Shown one piece after another: positions 28,701 through 34,700 of a DNA stretch of 64,000 nt (position 1 is its first letter; each line of letters opens with the position of its first letter). Below the pieces are notes generated by a model. That model did no database searches. It was not told the DNA's origin and saw only the letters and a program-made list of their open reading frames with translations. The stretch is from the NCBI GenBank assembly GCA_009760855.2, contig WPIO01000151.1:648501-712500 (forward strand), given 5' to 3'. The translations under genes and the position numbers were made by a program. The DNA comes from Cristatella mucedo (lineage: Eukaryota; Bryozoa; Phylactolaemata; Cristatellidae).

Positions 28701-31700
28701 AAGTCGCCAGCAGATGCCTTTAACTGTCCCCAAATCCTTTGAGATCATGTATTCAGTTCACATTCTCTAAAGCCTGGAACTAATTCCCGAATGACGTCAT
28801 GACGTCCCCTGACTTGACACATGCATTGTCCTTTGTGTGCTGACATTGTGCAAGTTATCACAAACCAACTGACACGCTGCCTTTCCAGTATCAGTAAAGT
28901 GTCTTGAAACAGATCTAGTTCTCTTAGGGTGCCATGCAAACGAGTTATTAATCATCCTTTGGAAAAGCGCTGGCAAGAACGTCGTCGGTTTGGTCAATGA
29001 GGAATTACCCGATACCCTAACGACGATGCAAAATCCAACGTGTGCCACTACTGACGGCAAACAGGCAAGCAAGCTGGCTAGCTGATGCTGATCCTTGAAA
29101 AACATTAGCAGTGACCACGGTTGTTTACAGCCCTCATATGTTACAGCAGCAGAGCAATGGAAACAGATCCTGCCAGTCCTGGTCCTCTGCCCTGTGCCAC
29201 AGCTCCATCGAGCTTGGCAGAGGCTGCTCGATCAAGCGCTGCCATGACAACGCCAATGCAAGACCAGCTGAGTGATCAGATAGTCTCGGGCCGATTGCAC
29301 AAGAAAATATGTAATGCCCATTGAATGATGTGTGAACCTTCGTCTTTCATTTACCCTCCCCTGCATTCACTTTCCGGAACTAAAGATAAAAACCCGATGT
29401 ACGACAGCGCATGTCTCAGCTACAAACGTGGACCGCAGACAGGCATGATCGAGGCTGGAATGTGTGTGTAAGCATCACACAAAAATTACCATTCTAAACT
29501 CACTAAACACAGCACTGGTGAAGTCTTGTCAAAAATAGCCAAACATCATCCTCAGCCATCCAATGCCCTGGAAGTTCAGCTGCAGACAATGAGATGTTAT
29601 GTATATGCAATCAATTGCTCTCTGTGCTCAAGATTTATCACCGGGCTGAAAGAATGCATCCGGTGGTAAATTCTGGTCGTGATAAGAAAATCAGAGGTTC
29701 CCAGAAAATCGCAGCATTCAATGGCTTATAACGAAGTAAGTGACTTACTAATGATCGAGTCAAAGAAATCTCTATCACAGGCTGTGAGTGCGTATACATG
29801 TGTACAGAGTACAATGCTCAATGCCAAAAGCAAACGATTCAAATAGCACAAGCGAATGTTAAATCAGCAAACCCTCGCACGAAACCTCAAGTAATTAATT
29901 TCAATAACGAATCGCATGCATTCAGACGCATCTTAACAGAATTGTTGCTTATCGAACATATTTAAGTATTGCATTCAACACGAAAATGGCATGAAAAAAT
30001 AAAACTAAAATGGTACAGGCAAACGGGTGGACTTACAAAACAAGAACCTAAGCTTGTCGAGACTGACATCATGCCTTCAGACAAAAGTAAGACATCATGT
30101 CTCGCTGGTCTTGGGATATTTAACCAGGGTCTCCTTGACCTTTGGTGAAATTTTTTTAAATGCAGAGCCATCAGAACCATATACCGCAGGACTGAACAGC
30201 CAAAAAGAACTTTGCCTCGAGCTTGGACGCCAATCTCTGAGTTACCGGTCCAGTACTCTATCGATTGAGCTATGGAGAGAGCTCTTCCTTCGGCGTTCAA
30301 CACAGGGCTTTAAAGCCTTGTCTACATTTCCACTTATGTGCTCAAGAATCTAGGTGTACAGCAATCTAGGTGTACTGCATAAATAAATATGTTAATAACT
30401 GCGAATTTGGCGCCAAGCTGCAGCCACTATGCCTGCTGTGGCCGGCGACCAAGGTACCCTCTTCACGACTTACGGGAGTCCGGGCAAATAGGTGGAAGCC
30501 CTCACCACGAGCGATCTCCAGTTTCGTCCTAGGCAACCCGCGAATAGCTGATAAAGTGTAAGTGGCTTTAGTGGAATTGCAGTTAGTGGACACAGAAGCA
30601 AGACAAAAGCTCACAAAAAGGAGGATTAATTACCTTGCCCGACACGATTTTATCGAGCCAGCGAAGCTGATGTACTATCTGCTTGGAGATCTTGGACTTT
30701 ATCGGCTGGCTGAATATACGCCTACCAAGAGAAAAACAGAAAAGGTGTAGGACATGGGTAATTGAAGCAGCTAGCAAGCATAGCCGTTTCCTGGGCTACC
30801 TTGCAGATATCCTGGCCGAATCGTTAATCTTCTGTCGAAAAAAACGCCACAGCACAGCTAACTGTATAACTTGATGGAAGAAAAGACAAATGCTGGTCGT
30901 TTGTAATCGTGTTGCAATTGCAAATTCTGTCATGATTTCCGTCGTGGCAAGTACCCCATGTGACTAGCTAGGCACCAAGTGCTCGCAGCTTGAGCGATTA
31001 GTCCGATGACTGTTCCTCGCCGAATGTGTTTCCTGCCACTATTCATGAAACTATTCATATTAACGCACTATTCAAAAAAAGTGCTCTGCAGGGCGCCCGG
31101 CTAATCGCAGCTCTTTGTAAAGTGATTAATTTGACCGTAACAAAATTCAACAGCAAGCCTTAGAGATATGAAATATTTTTTGCTAGCTCTTGTTTTTTGC
31201 AGTCGGTTCCTCAGGGTAGGTTCTTACAGGGAAGTTCATTGTCTCGGAAGTTCCTCGTGCCGGAAGTGTCTCATCCCGGAAGCTCCTCGTCCCTGCCAAT
31301 TTACATTGCTCGGCACAGAGGTCCGAGCAGAAAGCGTGGGCCTCTGGCCCAAGCGAAATATCCCTGCGGTATGAGTACCACGGGAGTACCAGGTATTAAT
31401 TACCCGGTATTACCACGAGGGCGAATCGCCGATTATCGTTAGGCGGTCGTGCTGCTGCTGCTTCGGCAGCAGTGCCGGTTCCGCATGTTCGTGTGCCAGT
31501 TGATCAAAGGATACAGAGCAAAGTTCTTACGCTGACCCATAAGACCCGCCACGGCTTGGCTCCTTCATACCTAGCTGAACTGCTACACCAGTTTCAGCCT
31601 CTTCGTGCCCTCAGGTCCTTTACGAATAAATAAATTAGCTGTTCCATTTCTCCGCTTAAAGACCGTTTGCGACAGAAGCTTTAGCTCTGCAGGTCCTAGA

Positions 31701-34700
31701 CTGTGGAACTCGCTTCCACAATTCTGATGCAACTACAACTACTTTCCTGCTGCCGACTATGGCACATCCTTTCCAGCATCCTGAACTGCTACTTCCATGC
31801 TACTCACTGCCTCAACTGCCCTCCTGACTCTGCTATGCTTCTCACTTTCTCTTTGTTGCGTGAGACGAAGCCTGTTGGCTACCGAATGCGCACCGAAAGC
31901 CGTTTAGGCTGTGAGTGCGCTATACAAAACTCTCCTGCGTAACACACGCTTAGTCTTTGCGGCTTTGTGGAGTTACAGATGAAGATACACTACATTTTGT
32001 TCAAACGAGTAAACTACAAGTTGCAGTGCATGCACTTTAGCTGCCAAAGTCAAACGATGGCAGGCAAGGAAGAGAGAAAGAGGCGCATGGGCGTACACAC
32101 TCGTTCTCGTTGTCGAACTCGGGTAGCTTCTCCAGCAGGAGCTTGATGAGCATCGGCTGTAATAATAATAATAATTGAAAAGTGGACTTTTCACTAAGGC
32201 TCAACGACCTTGCGCCCGTGCAGGCTGTAGAGATGGCCGAGTTCACAGGCAAACTCACTTGAACTTCGTCGATGCCCAACAAAATCCGTATAACACTGTC
32301 CTGGTTTTGGCCAGCAAAGCCCCTAAAAGCGAGTTTGACAGCGGCAGTGGGCACGCGCCGGCCTAGGCAGGCACGCTACAGCTAGCGGCCAGAGAAAGAA
32401 AGCGAGTCGACAGCTGTATCAAGGAGTTTCATTCGACAGACGTACTTGTTCTCGTCTGCGACACTGACTGGCAAGAGAGCGCTCTTGAACCTACGAAAAT
32501 AGCCGAGGAGCTCTCATTTACGAACTCGGCGCAGACATCTTCGAGCAGCATCGCTAATTCAAGGGGCAGCAATAAAAATGGGTAAAGCAAAGCTTTACCT
32601 TGCAGCATCGTCAAAGCATGTGGCCATGCTATCCGAAAAAGCCTTGAGGCCCTGGAAACGAATAGAGAAAGCATTTCGCTCAGCAACTTTCGCAGCAACT
32701 CCTGCTCCATGGTGGCTTAGCTAGGTAAATCGGAAGTGATAGACTTAATGATCACCGTGCTCCTCCACAACAGCCGCGTCAGTGCAAAAAGACGCGATCG
32801 CCGCGCCCCCTTGCCCACACCCACGCACATCCTACCTCGGCTTGCACGCCCAGCCAGCCTGCAGTGCCGGCCCACTCAGCCAGGCCTCGCCACAGGGCAA
32901 TCTTGCCTGCAGGTCCAAGAGTGCAAAGGTCTTTCTTAGCTTCTCATTGCCAAGGCTGAGCCCCATTCAACCATTGCAGCCATCCAGCCCCCTCCCATGC
33001 ACCCGCAGGCCTGCTCATCCGAAAACTTTTATTTCTTTATTTAAAGCACTGTCACAAACACCGACCACCACCCACCCTGCCCTGCCCCAAGACGGCGAGT
33101 GTCGGAGCACTTTCACCCTGATCATCGCTTCCACGTCCACTCACTAAGCTCCCTCAGTCGGCCGAGATAGCTGCAGATCGACACAGGCAAACCAGACCAA
33201 GGATCGGTTACAGCAAGCAACGCACCCATCAACATGTGCTGCCCCCACCGCGCCACTTCTCAAGAAAGCTACACTAGACCAAGAGAACTTAAGCCCCCCC
33301 CCCCTGTTGCCCAGCATGCCATGCACGAATTTCAGCTGCTAGCAACACCTGTTGGTGAGTGCAGATCGACACAGGCAATCGTTTAACCATAGTGGCTACA
33401 TGCAATGATCACAAGGGAGGTGCGACCAAGGATCGGTTACAGCAAGCAACGCACATACAAGCAGACACTTCAGAAAGAATGCCGGAGAATAACTACTCAC
33501 CTGTGTGGATAGCGACTTGGACAGCTGGCGCTGGAAGACCGCTTTTACTGCACCTGTAGCAGACAGCAGCATGCAGCAATTTGAACCCTATTTGCCAATG
33601 ATGACTCTGCTCTATCGCCTGCCTGTCGAGAGGAATGCTGAAGTTTGCAGCAACAATAAAAACACTCATGGCAAACACTGTACGCGGCCCTAGCCTTACA
33701 AGGACGAGCGCTTCATGCAAGTAGTTCGACTACATGCACTAGCCAGTAGCAGTGCAAGCTTGACCGCAGCAAAGACGAAAATAACCATATTCAATGATCG
33801 CCAGCACATTTTGCTTACACTGCTATAAATGTATGTATATATATATGTATCTCCGTCAGTAACTCCACAAAGTCATAAAGACCATGTGGGCGTTACGCAG
33901 GAGAGTTTTGTATAGCGCACTCACAGCCTAAGCGGCTTTCGGTGCGCATTCGGTAGCCAACAGGCTTCGTCTCACGCAACAAAGAGAAAGTGAGAAGCAT
34001 GGCTGAGTCAGGAGAGCAGTTGAGGCAGTGAGTAGCATGGAAGTAGCAGTTCAGGATGCTGGAAAGGATGTGCCATAGTCGGCAGCAGGAAAGTAGTTGT
34101 AGTTGCATCAGAATTGTGGAAGCGAGTTCCACAGTCTAGGACCTGCAGAGCTAAAGCTTCTGTCGCAAACGGTCTTTAAGCGGAGAAATGGAACAGCTAA
34201 TTTATTGTCCACAAAGGAGCTGAAGGCGCAAACAGGCTGAAACTGATGCAGCAGTTCAGCTAGGTACGAAGGAGCCAAGCCGTGGCGGGCCTTGTGGGTC
34301 AGCGTAAGAACTTTGCTCTGTATCCTTTGCTCAACCGGCAACCATCCTAGCTCTTTCAGCAAAGGTGACACGTGCTCAAACCGCTGGGACTTGAAGAACA
34401 GCCTTGCAGCCATATTCATAGTCCGCTGTAGTGGCATAATAGCTTTCTTTGGTAGCCCAGCCAAAAGGGAATTACAATAATCAAGCCGAGACAGAACTAA
34501 AGAGCTAGTTAAATTTTTTACAAGCCACTGTGGGAGACAGCTTCTACTGGCAATCCATTCACAGCAACTGCTCACACTTCGCAGGGCCAAAGGAGCCCGA
34601 ACAGACTGCAGCGCCGCGGGCTGTTGCTGCGCACAGACCCAGTCTATGGGGCAGCTTGTAGAGCCGAAGAGCCAAGCCAGCTCTGCCAGACCAAGCAGGC

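Noticed and set aside
30215-30290. A functional tRNA gene on minus
   Set aside because: The A box is good, but the T-arm and B box are degenerate and no complete cloverleaf forms.
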